A stretch of 24,673 nt of DNA from SVTX01 sp045538195 (GCA_045538195.1 JAZSRA010000126.1:1-24673), one strand, 5' to 3'. Positions 1-7,270 are shown, counted from the stretch's first letter. Numbers and translations: made by a program. Notes: generated by a model not told the origin, from the sequence alone.

Positions 1-129
1 CTTCAAGATTAGATATCCCATCATCTAGAATGAGTAAGGTCACTTGCAGACTACAAGTTTGATAGGTCGGAGGTGTAAGCGTAGTAATACGTTCAGCTGA
101 CCGATACTAATAGACCGAGGGCTTGAACC
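1..129 (+). rRNA. 23S ribosomal RNA, 3' end (partial)
   Basis: The first ~129 bases match the conserved 3' end of bacterial 23S rRNA: the GATAGGTCGGAGGTGTAAGC block at about 59-78, then the CAGCTGACCGATACTAATAG block, ending in GACCGAGGGCTTGAACC. The gene enters from the left edge, so only domain VI's end is visible. The exact mature 3' end (about 129) is inferred by comparison with remembered E. coli and Bacillus ends. No 5S gene follows before the terminator at 264-286. Confidence 0.96.
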
Positions 130-184
130 TCCTACGTTGCAAACAGATCATATATCGCTATATGACGAATGCAACGAGGTTCAA
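123..184 (+). other. Processing-type hairpin at the 23S rRNA 3' end
   Basis: TTGAACCTC (123-131) plus GTTGC (136-140) pair with GCAAC (171-175) plus GAGGTTCAA (176-184), with a four-base bulge CTAC. Inside lies a second perfect stem, CATATA (149-154) with TATATG (159-164) around a TCGC loop. The left arm includes the last bases of 23S rRNA. A precursor-processing stem cut by an RNase III-type enzyme is the likely role, but this is inferred from structure only. Confidence 0.6.
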
Positions 185-263
185 AAGAATAGTTTGAGTT
201 TCGGGTTTTATGACTCATTACTTTCTTTTATCTTTCGATTGGTCGAGAACATTAACAAAGACG

Positions 264-286
264 CACGGTAATTACCGTGTTTTTTT
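264..286 (+). terminator. Intrinsic terminator of the rRNA operon
   Basis: CACGGTAA (264-271) and TTACCGTG (272-279) form a perfect 16-base palindrome, followed at once by seven T residues (280-286). It stands about 135 bp after the 23S end. The stretch between (185-263) holds no 5S rRNA, tRNA or ORF that I can recognise. Bases 287-336 are AT-rich and hold only a weak copy of the TTAAG motif. Confidence 0.85.
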
Positions 287-336
287 GTTGCTGTTTTAGT
301 AAAGAAAACTTAATAAATTCTCTGCATATCGTTTTC

Positions 337-365
337 TTTACAAAAAAATCTGTTAATGTTATAAT
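337..365 (+). promoter_or_regulatory. Promoter for the sigma factor operon
   Basis: TTTACA (337-342), a 17-bp spacer and a perfect TATAAT (360-365). It lies 107 bp before the sigma gene start. A second TATAAT-like block at 426-431 lacks a good -35 box and was not called. Confidence 0.6.
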
Positions 366-471
366 TTATATAAAAAAATAAGGCTTTTCAAATTTTTCTG
401 TTACCAACTATAAATATTTCCTGTATATAATAGTGAAAGGTTTCCTATAACGAGAGAAAGGAGTGATTTTT

Positions 472-1026
472 GTGACCGATTCTGAGATAATTAAGTTATA
501 TTTTGATAGATCTGAGCGAGCTATTGAAGAAACCGACCGTACATACGGTAAGTATTGCCGATACATCGCTTTTGAAATATTGCGGAACAGTGAGGACAGC
601 GAAGAAATAGTTAATGATACTTATTGGAAAACTTGGGAATCTATTCCTCCTAAAAATCCGCCTTCTTTGAAGAATTTTCTCGGAAAGATAGTCCGTAGCT
701 TATCTATAAACCGACTTGAAAAAAATAATACAGCCAAGCGTGGCGGGGGACAGCTTGATGCGGTGCTTGACGAGCTTCAGGGTTGTATTCCGTGTCACGA
801 TGAAAAATATGAAGACGGTGAATATATACGCGAAGTTATTAACTCCTTTTTGCGCACGCTCCCTCCCTACAAACGCAGAATTTTCATTCGCAGATATTGG
901 TATATGAGTCCTATTTCCGATATTGCAAAAGAATTTGGTGTTAGCGACGGAAAGGTTAAGATGATATTAATGAGAGTCCGAAAGGATTTGAAGAACGCAC
1001 TTGAAAGAGAGGGGATAACGGTATGA
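472..1026 (+). CDS. RNA polymerase sigma factor, sigma-70 family (ECF-like)
   Basis: This is a 184-residue sigma factor that would direct RNA polymerase to a dedicated set of promoters. Region 2 covers roughly residues 16-82 (the stretch with RNSEDSEEIVNDTYWKTW is the core-binding and -10 helix). Region 4 covers about 122-178, with the helix-turn-helix around ISDIAKEFGVSDGKVK. There is no region 1.1 or 3, as expected for ECF-type factors. An in-frame GTG at 463 would give 187 residues, but it sits on the last bases of the AGAAAGGAG ribosome site (455-463). The GTG at 472 has correct spacing and was chosen. The stop codon overlaps the start of the next gene by ATGA, which implies translational coupling with a membrane partner. 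The target promoters are unknown. Confidence 0.85.
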   Translation: MTDSEIIKLYFDRSERAIEETDRTYGKYCRYIAFEILRNSEDSEEIVNDTYWKTWESIPPKNPPSLKNFLGKIVRSLSINRLEKNNTAKRGGGQLDAVLDELQGCIPCHDEKYEDGEYIREVINSFLRTLPPYKRRIFIRRYWYMSPISDIAKEFGVSDGKVKMILMRVRKDLKNALEREGITV

Positions 1027-2717
1027 AGGACAAGGATTTATTGAATATTTTGGGAGATATTGATGAAGATCTTGTTGAGGATGCTGCTCCGGGCACTCAA
1101 AAGGCTAAAAAAACCATACGTGGCTATGGTTGGATTAAATACGTATCCGTGGTAGCGTGTTGTGCTATCATTGTTTGTGGAGCGATAATTGCCAAGCCCT
1201 TGTATGAAAAGATGATTGCGCCTTACGTTGTTGGAGGCGAAGTGGCTGATAGCACGGGCGGGGCAGAGAATCCCGAAGGTAGCGGCATTGAAGATGAGAG
1301 ATTTGATAGTAATTATGGCGGAGGTAATGATATAGAGCAGGACGGTATGCATAACAATGAATTTGACTATTCTGAAGGGCAACCCGATGACGCAGATGAC
1401 AATGACGAGAATGTTGCTCCCGAGGAGAGTAGTGGAGACGTTGGTTATCCCGAACCCGATTATGCTTTTGTTATAACTATTTCTGATGAAAGCTATGATA
1501 AATATGATATCACGGGTTATTTCTGCGATCCCGAACGAGTTGGGGAAAAGATAGACGAGATTACCGTTAAGGTTGGTTATGGATTCGAAGTTAACTACGT
1601 TCGCACGGAGATATATAAGGTATTGGGAGTTGACAGCGAGCTTGCCCTCTGTATTCGCTATATACACGATGGCGAGGATAATTACGTAAATGATTATTTG
1701 TATTTTGATGTGTATTACTTCCTATTGCCAAAATCCTATAGCTTTGATTCGCTTGACGGTATGCGCAGTGTTATTCTTGACGGTGAATTATTATACGTAG
1801 GTGAGTATCACACCTATTATAATAATATCTGTGAAGAAGAAATTACAGGTTTTACTTTAAAGGACGATTCGTTAAGCGGATTGAAAAAGCTTTTGCTCGA
1901 GGTCGACGGAGAAGCAATCGGACTTGAAGGCGGAGCAAATCTGGAACAAGTACGCAATGGTGCAGAGGAAATAATTGGTTTCGGTTGTACCTTTGAAGGA
2001 GATCTAGGCTACATTGGCGGGCGTGTAAACGTTTACGATAACGGATACTTATATTTCGGCGCGTTTGGAGGTCAACTCTTTGCAATAAGTGAGGAGTCTG
2101 CGAATGATATAATAGATTTTATATTGAAAAACTCCAAATCCGAGGAATACGTTTGGAATGAAGAGGAAGGAAAATGGGATCCCATAGTTAAGGACAATAA
2201 TGCAGAATACGATAGGTTTTTATTGGCCCTTGAAGAAAATAAGCTCTACGGTGAACTTACGTTTGAAACCAATGTAGATTATTGGCAGAATTCGAGTATT
2301 TATCCTTCAAGCATTTATCTTAATCCTCGCTTGCTTGCGGCGATGACAGAGGTGATTTATTGCTCCGACGGAATGGCGGTAAAGGTTGAAGACATATATA
2401 CATTGGCTAATGAATCAGTGAGCTTCAAATACGTAGACGGTTACGGCTCGTCGCTGATAATAAGGGTTTACGACAACGGATATATTCATTTATTTGATAC
2501 TTATTACGATATGGGTATCGACTTTAGCGATAAGATACTCTACAATGTCAAAACCGACGGAGTTCCGATTGGCGATTTCTATTGGGATAAAACGGAGGAC
2601 TGCTGGCATCTGACCGACGAAAGTAACGAAAAAGAGGAAGAAACCGATCCGGAGGACAGTGTGGATTACGGATACGGTGAAGATATTTTCGAAAATGACG
2701 AAGATACGTCAATATAG
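1023..2717 (+). CDS. Single-pass membrane protein, putative anti-sigma partner
   Basis: This 564-residue protein has a short acidic N-terminus (1-33) that fits a cytoplasmic sigma-binding tail. One hydrophobic helix follows at about 38-58, then a Gly/Asp/Glu/Asn-rich linker (71-145) and a large acidic exterior part. The exterior part holds two related repeats, about 268-388 and 410-530. Each has the motif VYDNGY (337-342 and 482-487), and each ends in a Trp-rich hairpin (YVWNEEEGKW and FYWDKTEDCW). The gene overlaps the sigma gene by ATGA and ends just before a terminator, so the two form a complete operon. Clostridial ECF genes are often followed by such membrane proteins, and the anti-sigma role is inferred from that arrangement. 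No zinc-binding anti-sigma (HxxxCxxC) motif or known enzyme motif is visible. Confidence 0.7.
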   Translation: MKDKDLLNILGDIDEDLVEDAAPGTQKAKKTIRGYGWIKYVSVVACCAIIVCGAIIAKPLYEKMIAPYVVGGEVADSTGGAENPEGSGIEDERFDSNYGGGNDIEQDGMHNNEFDYSEGQPDDADDNDENVAPEESSGDVGYPEPDYAFVITISDESYDKYDITGYFCDPERVGEKIDEITVKVGYGFEVNYVRTEIYKVLGVDSELALCIRYIHDGEDNYVNDYLYFDVYYFLLPKSYSFDSLDGMRSVILDGELLYVGEYHTYYNNICEEEITGFTLKDDSLSGLKKLLLEVDGEAIGLEGGANLEQVRNGAEEIIGFGCTFEGDLGYIGGRVNVYDNGYLYFGAFGGQLFAISEESANDIIDFILKNSKSEEYVWNEEEGKWDPIVKDNNAEYDRFLLALEENKLYGELTFETNVDYWQNSSIYPSSIYLNPRLLAAMTEVIYCSDGMAVKVEDIYTLANESVSFKYVDGYGSSLIIRVYDNGYIHLFDTYYDMGIDFSDKILYNVKTDGVPIGDFYWDKTEDCWHLTDESNEKEEETDPEDSVDYGYGEDIFENDEDTSI

Positions 2718-2722
2718 TTTTT

Positions 2723-2745
2723 ACGCAGAGCCATAGGCTCTGCGT
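2723..2745 (+). terminator. Terminator after the sigma/membrane-protein operon
   Basis: ACGCAGAGCC (2723-2732) and GGCTCTGCGT (2736-2745) form a perfect 10-bp stem with an ATA loop, starting five bases after the stop codon. The following T-tract is weak (TGATTTGCTC), so termination strength is uncertain. Confidence 0.7.
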
Positions 2746-2762
2746 TGATTTGCTCTAAAATG

Positions 2763-2857
2763 TTAAGAATGCTTAATAAAAACGAGTGTTTTGGTTAAGC
2801 ATGCTAAACAAATTGAGAAAAAGGATAAATATGGCACAAAGAGTTAAGCAAACTTAA
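2763..2857. repeat. Three TTAAG-N4-CTTAA motifs upstream of metY
   Basis: Three imperfectly palindromic 14-mers occur in the 300-bp gap: TTAAGAATGCTTAA (2763-2776), TTAAGCATGCTAAA (2795-2808) and TTAAGCAAACTTAA (2844-2857). The first and third continue with TAAAW, and the second continues with CAAAT. They stand 72-166 bp upstream of the metY -35 box. A degenerate fourth copy, TAAAGAAAACTTAATAAAT, lies at 300-318. They may be operators, but that is inferred from repetition alone. Confidence 0.5.
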
Positions 2858-2928
2858 TAAATGCAATTTTGAAAGCTGTATTTCACATCGAAAGTGGCTA
2901 CAAAGCGGCTATAAATGTTCAAAAGCCC

Positions 2929-2956
2929 TTGACATTAAAGAGAAAAATGGTATAAT
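2929..2956 (+). promoter_or_regulatory. Promoter for metY
   Basis: Perfect TTGACA (2929-2934), a 16-bp spacer and perfect TATAAT (2951-2956). Transcription would start near 2963, giving a leader of about 55 nt. That is too short for a SAM riboswitch or T-box, and none is seen. Confidence 0.8.
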
Positions 2957-3017
2957 TATAATGTATAGTTATTGCGTTTTGGCAATATAAATCAGATACC
3001 GAAAAGAGGCAAAAACA

Positions 3018-4301
3018 ATGAAAGATAAGAGAATTGGAACAAAATGTGTTCAAGGCGGTTATACTCCCGGCAACGGAGAACCCAGACAGATACCGATAAT
3101 TCAGAGTACAACGTTTAAATATACAACGGGCGAGGCTATGGGTAAGCTTTTCGACCTTGAGGCAAGCGGATATTTTTATTCAAGACTTCAGAACCCCACA
3201 TGCGACACCGTAGCACGTAAGATATGCGAGATGGAGGGTGGAACTGCGGCTATGCTGACCTCGTCGGGCATGGCGGCTAACTTTCTTGCCACCTTCAATA
3301 TCGCTTCCTGTGGAGACCACATTGTGTCTTCGGCATCGATATACGGCGGCACCTACAATCTTTTTGCCGTTACCTTTAAGAGAATGGGGATCGACGTGAC
3401 CTTTATCGCTCCCGACTGCTCCGACGAGGAATTTGAGGCGGCGTTCAGACCTAACACTAAGCTTGTTTTCGGCGAAACTATCGCGAATCCCGCGCTCAAT
3501 GTGCTTGATATTGAGAAATTTGCTTCAATGGCTCACAAGCACGGTGTTCCGCTTATCATTGATAACACGTTCCCGACATCCGTAAATTGCCGTCCCTTTG
3601 AGTGGGGAGCTGATATCGTAACTCACTCCACTACCAAGTACATGGACGGTCACGGAAGCGCGGTGGGCGGTGCGATCATCGATTCGGGTAAATTTGACTG
3701 GATGGCTCACGCTGACAAGTATCCCGGTCTTTGCACTCCTGACGATAGCTATCACGGCATCACCTATGCCGAGAAGTTCGGACTTGGTGGCGCGTTTATT
3801 ACCAAGGCGACTGCTCAGCTTATGCGCGATCTTGGCGTTACCCCCGCTCCTATGAGTTCTTATATTCTCAATCTTGGTCTTGAGAGCCTTCACGTCAGAA
3901 TGAAGAGACATTGTGAGAACGGTCTTGCAGTTGCCAAATATCTTGAAGCAAACGACAAGATCTCTTGGGTAAACTACCCCGCACTTGAATCTAACAAGGA
4001 CTACGCACTTGCACATAAATATATGCCCGACGGCACCTGCGGTGTTGTCAGCTTTGGTGTTAAGGGCGGCAGAGAAGCGGCAGCTAAGTTCATGAACGCT
4101 CTTGAGATGATCGCTATTGAGACGCACGTAGCCGACGCGCGTTCCTGCTGTCTTCATCCCGCGACAACGACCCACCGTCAGCTTTCCGACGCCGATCTTA
4201 TTGCGTCTGGCGTTGCTCCCGACCTCGTTCGTCTTTCCTGCGGCCTTGAGGACGCAGACGATCTTATCGCTGACATTCAGCAGGCTTTGGATAAGATTTA
4301 A
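3018..4301 (+). CDS. metY: O-acetylhomoserine sulfhydrylase
   Basis: This PLP enzyme of the Cys/Met metabolism family (427 residues, normal length) makes homocysteine from O-acetyl-L-homoserine and sulfide in the cytoplasm. Visible motifs are the YSR phosphate-binding residues (54-56), SSGMAA (82-87), D182 of IIDNTF (the PLP-ring partner), and the PLP lysine K207 in HSTTKYMDGHG. The C-terminal carboxylate-binding segment SCGLED is near the end. The long insert around GKFDW...CTPDDSYHG is typical of the MetY branch rather than MetB/MetC. Start codon ATG follows AAAAGAGG at good spacing. MetA downstream carries the residue that predicts acetylation of homoserine, so the two genes give consecutive steps of direct sulfhydrylation. 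Confidence 0.95.
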   Translation: MKDKRIGTKCVQGGYTPGNGEPRQIPIIQSTTFKYTTGEAMGKLFDLEASGYFYSRLQNPTCDTVARKICEMEGGTAAMLTSSGMAANFLATFNIASCGDHIVSSASIYGGTYNLFAVTFKRMGIDVTFIAPDCSDEEFEAAFRPNTKLVFGETIANPALNVLDIEKFASMAHKHGVPLIIDNTFPTSVNCRPFEWGADIVTHSTTKYMDGHGSAVGGAIIDSGKFDWMAHADKYPGLCTPDDSYHGITYAEKFGLGGAFITKATAQLMRDLGVTPAPMSSYILNLGLESLHVRMKRHCENGLAVAKYLEANDKISWVNYPALESNKDYALAHKYMPDGTCGVVSFGVKGGREAAAKFMNALEMIAIETHVADARSCCLHPATTTHRQLSDADLIASGVAPDLVRLSCGLEDADDLIADIQQALDKI

Positions 4302-4322
4302 GAGGACGCGAGGGGATGCGTT

Positions 4323-4360
4323 CCACCTTTTTTGAAAAAAGGTGGAGCAAAAAAACTTCC
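4323..4360 (+). repeat. REP-like hairpin element, copy A
   Basis: CCACCTTTTTT (4323-4333) and AAAAAAGGTGG (4335-4345) form a perfect 11-bp inverted repeat, followed by AGCAAAAAAACTTCC. The core (TTTTTGAAAAA, then a GC and an A-run leading to ACTT) recurs inverted at 4711-4749 and directly at 24509-24540, with different stem ends in each copy. Confidence 0.6.
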
Positions 4361-4710
4361 AGAAAAAGGGGTTCTAACTGCCGTTGTGCGTTTTATGATA
4401 TAACTCGGACTGCTTGCCTGCAAGCAGCGGTTTGCAACAAGTTGACTAACAATTAAGTTTAACTTCACGTTGCATATAGTGACGCTGAAATTTGACAAGT
4501 CAAATTTCAGCCTGCTATCCGCTTTCGTGTTGCAACAGTTTAGAAACCAGCGGATATAATTCAAACTAAAATTAAAGCTACTTTAAGTTGAAGTTAGATA
4601 ATGTTTGGTAGGTTCAATGCCTTACCAATAAAAAACGACAGTGAGGGATTTTTTTAGCGACAAAGGAGCGAAAAATCCTCCGACACCCTTAAAAGGACCC
4701 CAAAAATTTA

Positions 4711-4749
4711 GGAAAGTTCTTTGCCAAGCTTTCTTTCAAGAAAGCGACC
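4711..4749 (-). repeat. REP-like hairpin element, copy B (inverted)
   Basis: Read on the minus strand this is GGTCGCTTTCTTGAAAGAAA, then GCTTGGCAAAGAACTTTCC. The stem is GCTTTCTT (4728-4735) with AAGAAAGC (4738-4745). It matches copy A and copy C in the TTGAAA-RAA core and the GCAAARAACTT tail, and ends 35 bp before metA. Confidence 0.55.
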
Positions 4750-4784
4750 TGTCGTTGCATTTGCTAACTCATAAGGAGAACAAA

Positions 4785-5699
4785 ATGCCAATTAAGATAC
4801 CGAACGATCTGCCTGCGGTGCAGACCCTTGCGGACGAGAATATATTTGTAATGACAGAGACGAGAGCTATCACTCAGGACATTCGTCCTTTGAAGATACT
4901 GCTACTCAATCTGATGCCCAAGAAGATAGAGACCGAGACGCAGTTGTCGCGCATCCTTGGTAATACGCCGCTTCAGATAGAACTGACTTTGATAAGAACA
5001 AAGTCTCATCAGTCGGCAAACACGGCTCAAGAGCATTTGCTTGCGTTCTATAAGACCTTTGACGACGTAAAAGATCAGAGGTTTGACGGAATGATCATCA
5101 CAGGCGCTCCAGTTGAGATGATGGAGTTTGAAGAGGTCGACTACTGGGAGGAGCTTTGTGAGATAATGGAGTGGACAAAGACCCACGTTCATAGCACCAT
5201 GCATATCTGCTGGGGCGCGCAGGCGGGACTTTACTACCACTACGGTATTCAGAAGCATATTATGCCCGAAAAGCTTTTCGGTGTGTTCGCACATCAGGCG
5301 GACCATAAAAAGAGCATGCTGCTTCGTGGATTTGATGCGGAATTTTACGTTCCTCATTCCCGTCACACAACGGTTTATAGAGAGGACATAGAGAAAATAC
5401 CCGAGCTTCGCGTGCTTGCGTCCAGCGACGAGGTGGGAGTGCATATAGTTTCGAGAAACGGCGGCAGACAGTTCTTTATTATGGGTCATAGCGAGTATGA
5501 TCCGCTTACTCTTGACGCGGAATATCGCCGCGACGTAGCGGCAGGACTGCCCATAAAGCCTCCCGTTAACTACTACCGCGACAATGATCCATCAAAGGAA
5601 CCCGTCGTCCGTTGGAGAGCGCACGGAAGTCTGCTTTTTATCAATTGGCTCAATTATTTCGTGTATCAGTCCACGCCTTACGATCTTAAAACACTTTAA
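4785..5699 (+). CDS. metA: Homoserine O-acetyltransferase (MetA family)
   Basis: This 304-residue MetA-family enzyme activates L-homoserine by O-acylation, the first committed step of methionine synthesis. The catalytic residues keep E. coli numbering: nucleophile C142 in HICWGAQAG, and H235 and E237 in FIMGHSEYD. The acyl-specificity position in ITGAPVEMMEF is E111. E. coli has Gly there and uses succinyl-CoA, while Glu is the known mark of acetyl-CoA users in Bacillus-type enzymes. Acetyl-homoserine production also matches metY upstream. The reading frame is open from 4641, but the ATG at 4785 has a TAAGGAG site (4772-4778) and the expected family N-terminus MPIKIPNDLP, so it was chosen. 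It ends at a strong terminator shared with the convergent neighbour. Confidence 0.94.
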   Translation: MPIKIPNDLPAVQTLADENIFVMTETRAITQDIRPLKILLLNLMPKKIETETQLSRILGNTPLQIELTLIRTKSHQSANTAQEHLLAFYKTFDDVKDQRFDGMIITGAPVEMMEFEEVDYWEELCEIMEWTKTHVHSTMHICWGAQAGLYYHYGIQKHIMPEKLFGVFAHQADHKKSMLLRGFDAEFYVPHSRHTTVYREDIEKIPELRVLASSDEVGVHIVSRNGGRQFFIMGHSEYDPLTLDAEYRRDVAAGLPIKPPVNYYRDNDPSKEPVVRWRAHGSLLFINWLNYFVYQSTPYDLKTL

Positions 5700-5714
5700 G
5701 ATTTACGCTTGAAA

Positions 5715-5760
5715 AGAAAATGCCCATAGGCGAACAGAACGTTGCCTATGGGCATTTTCT
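5715..5760. terminator. Bidirectional terminator between metA and the DUF1576 gene
   Basis: AGAAAATGCCCATAGGC (5715-5731) and GCCTATGGGCATTTTCT (5744-5760) form a perfect 17-bp inverted repeat with a 12-nt loop. Each arm ends in an A/T run, so it can stop transcription from both sides. The stop codon of the leftward gene overlaps the right arm. Confidence 0.88.
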
Positions 5761-7270
5761 ATATGTTTTTGCTTTCGTCGTTCTTGATCGAATTATCGAC
5801 TAGCTTTGTAAATCTGCTGTTTTCATGTCCCTTTATCTCGTAGATCTCGTCGGTGTCGACCCGGAGACGCTTAACCTTGTAAAAATCAAGAATGGGGATC
5901 AGGATAAGTGCGGCAAGACCAGCGTTAAATCCGCCGTTGTAGAGGACGAAGCCGCCATGCATGGCAGCGGTAGAGGTGCAGATGATCGCGCTGACGAGTC
6001 CTGCGATAACGCCGTATTTGAAGCCGTACACGCCCGATATGGGACAAAGACCCGTAGCAAAGGCGAGACCGTTGATGTAGGCTTGAGTCGATAGAGTCCA
6101 AGGAATTTCTGCGCCGGCTATAGAACATATCGCGCAGACAAGCGCAAACAGAACGGAATATCCCAGCGCGATAGGAGCTACATTTTTAGGATGCTGACCG
6201 TCCGCGGAAAAGGTAAGCGCGGCGAATACTATACCCGCAGTGGGTCCCGTGAACCCAACGCCATCGGGCAGGAAAGGGAAGATCGACGGCAAGAAAAATA
6301 TGACGTTCAGGTAGAGCAGTATGCAAAAGCCATACACGCCAAAATTTATGAGACAGAGAGGTATGCCGAATTTGTCGGCAAAGTCGAGACCGTATCCCGT
6401 GCAGGAAAGCAGCTTTTTGTAATTGCGAAAGCTCCTTCCGTTCATAAAAAATCCGATTGTTAGAGCGAGAAGAAATATGACCGAGAAAAATACGTTCATA
6501 AAGAAGTAGTAGTGTTGACCAAAAATCTCCTGCCCTCCACTTGAATTGCCCCCCGTGCTATGAGGCTCGACACCAAGAGTCTTGTAAAGAAAGCAATAAA
6601 CAAATATTCCAAGCAGACCGATGGCAAGTCCCGCCTTATACATACTGAATCCTTCGTGCATCTTTGCCGTACCCTTGATAAGCGCGGGAACTAAAAATCC
6701 CGAAGCGATACCGAACACCAAGGAAAGAACGATACCGAGAATACTGAATTTTCCAAGCGTCAAATATCTGCCTGGGGGATAGAAGAATAAAAAGTCGCTG
6801 ATAAAGGGGGCAAGCGCGGTGGAAAACATTGCTATGTGAAGATTGTCTCGGCTTGAATGCTTTGTGACCTTGCAATAAACGAGAACGCCGATAAACGGCG
6901 GCCACATATTGATAAAATTCAATCCGTAAAAGCAGTGAGCGATTACCAAAAGGTACGCTGCAAAAGTAGTGCTGTTTGCGTGAGCGTGGCTGAAGATCAC
7001 GATAAGTGTGCAGGCGAGACCGCATATTCCCGCGTTAAACAGTGTGCTTGCGAGGCAACCGAGAGAGAAATAATCGGTCACAAGCTTGGAAGGACCGGTG
7101 AAAAGCTCCAACAGATTGGCGCCGAACTGTTCAACACTGATGCCTGAGACCGCCATGGCTATGGGAGTGGCGACAAAAAACGTCATATTTAAAATGATAA
7201 TAAACATTTTAAAGGAAATACTGTTTTCCTTTATTCGCCGTTTAATCAAAAAGTCGTTTGCTTTGTCCAT
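5759..7270 (-). CDS. DUF1576-type polytopic membrane protein
   Basis: This 503-residue integral membrane protein has about 10-12 hydrophobic segments and a charged C-terminal tail (about 467-503). It resembles the DUF1576 family of Firmicutes, whose function is not established. It is a clear tandem duplication. FTGP occurs at 57-60 and 340-343. GLNFINMWPPFIG (116-128) mirrors GQHPKNVAPIALG (358-370). MHEGFSMYKAGLAIGL (204-219) mirrors MHGGFVLYNGGFNAGL (437-452). Two-repeat folds with conserved Gly/Pro/Asn loops are typical of transporters and channels, so transport is a reasonable inference, but the substrate is unknown. The ATG start has an AAAGGAG site (7277-7283 on the plus strand as CTCCTTT). 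It is monocistronic with its own promoter and terminator. Confidence 0.8.
   Translation of the reverse strand: MDKANDFLIKRRIKENSISFKMFIIILNMTFFVATPIAMAVSGISVEQFGANLLELFTGPSKLVTDYFSLGCLASTLFNAGICGLACTLIVIFSHAHANSTTFAAYLLVIAHCFYGLNFINMWPPFIGVLVYCKVTKHSSRDNLHIAMFSTALAPFISDFLFFYPPGRYLTLGKFSILGIVLSLVFGIASGFLVPALIKGTAKMHEGFSMYKAGLAIGLLGIFVYCFLYKTLGVEPHSTGGNSSGGQEIFGQHYYFFMNVFFSVIFLLALTIGFFMNGRSFRNYKKLLSCTGYGLDFADKFGIPLCLINFGVYGFCILLYLNVIFFLPSIFPFLPDGVGFTGPTAGIVFAALTFSADGQHPKNVAPIALGYSVLFALVCAICSIAGAEIPWTLSTQAYINGLAFATGLCPISGVYGFKYGVIAGLVSAIICTSTAAMHGGFVLYNGGFNAGLAALILIPILDFYKVKRLRVDTDEIYEIKGHENSRFTKLVDNSIKNDESKNI

Larger units (their letters stand above)
4302..4784. repeat. Repeat-rich metY-metA spacer, no gene seen
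   Basis: The 483-bp gap holds no convincing gene. It contains a hairpin element at 4323-4360, an inverted related copy at 4711-4749, and two hairpins between. One is GCTGAAATTTGAC/GTCAAATTTCAGC (4484-4496 and 4499-4511, loop AA). The other is TATCCGCT/AGCGGATA (4516-4523 and 4549-4556). A weak promoter-like pair, TTGCAA (4530-4535) with TATAAT (4555-4560), has a 19-bp spacer and could serve metA. None of the hairpins has a proper T-tract, so metY and metA may still be cotranscribed. Confidence 0.6.

Noticed and set aside
130..263. Hidden 5S rRNA or tRNA downstream of 23S
   Set aside because: None of the conserved 5S blocks or a tRNA TTCRANY arm with a matching acceptor stem could be found.
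1038..1667. Long minus-strand open frame opposite the sigma partner gene
   Set aside because: It lies wholly inside a well-supported gene, has no ribosome site, and shows no family features.
2957..3017. SAM riboswitch or T-box controlling metY
   Set aside because: The leader from the consensus promoter is about 55 nt and lacks the conserved blocks of either class.
4323..4345. Hairpin after metY considered as an intrinsic terminator
   Set aside because: The T-run lies inside the stem and an A-rich tract follows, so there is no terminal U-run on the plus strand.
4298..4564. 88-residue open frame on the minus strand between metY and metA
   Set aside because: It runs through the hairpin repeats, has no credible ribosome site and matches no family; its content follows the inverted repeats.
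4641..4784. 48-codon N-terminal extension of MetA
   Set aside because: It encodes repeat sequence, and the ATG at 4785 has the ribosome site and the conserved family N-terminus.
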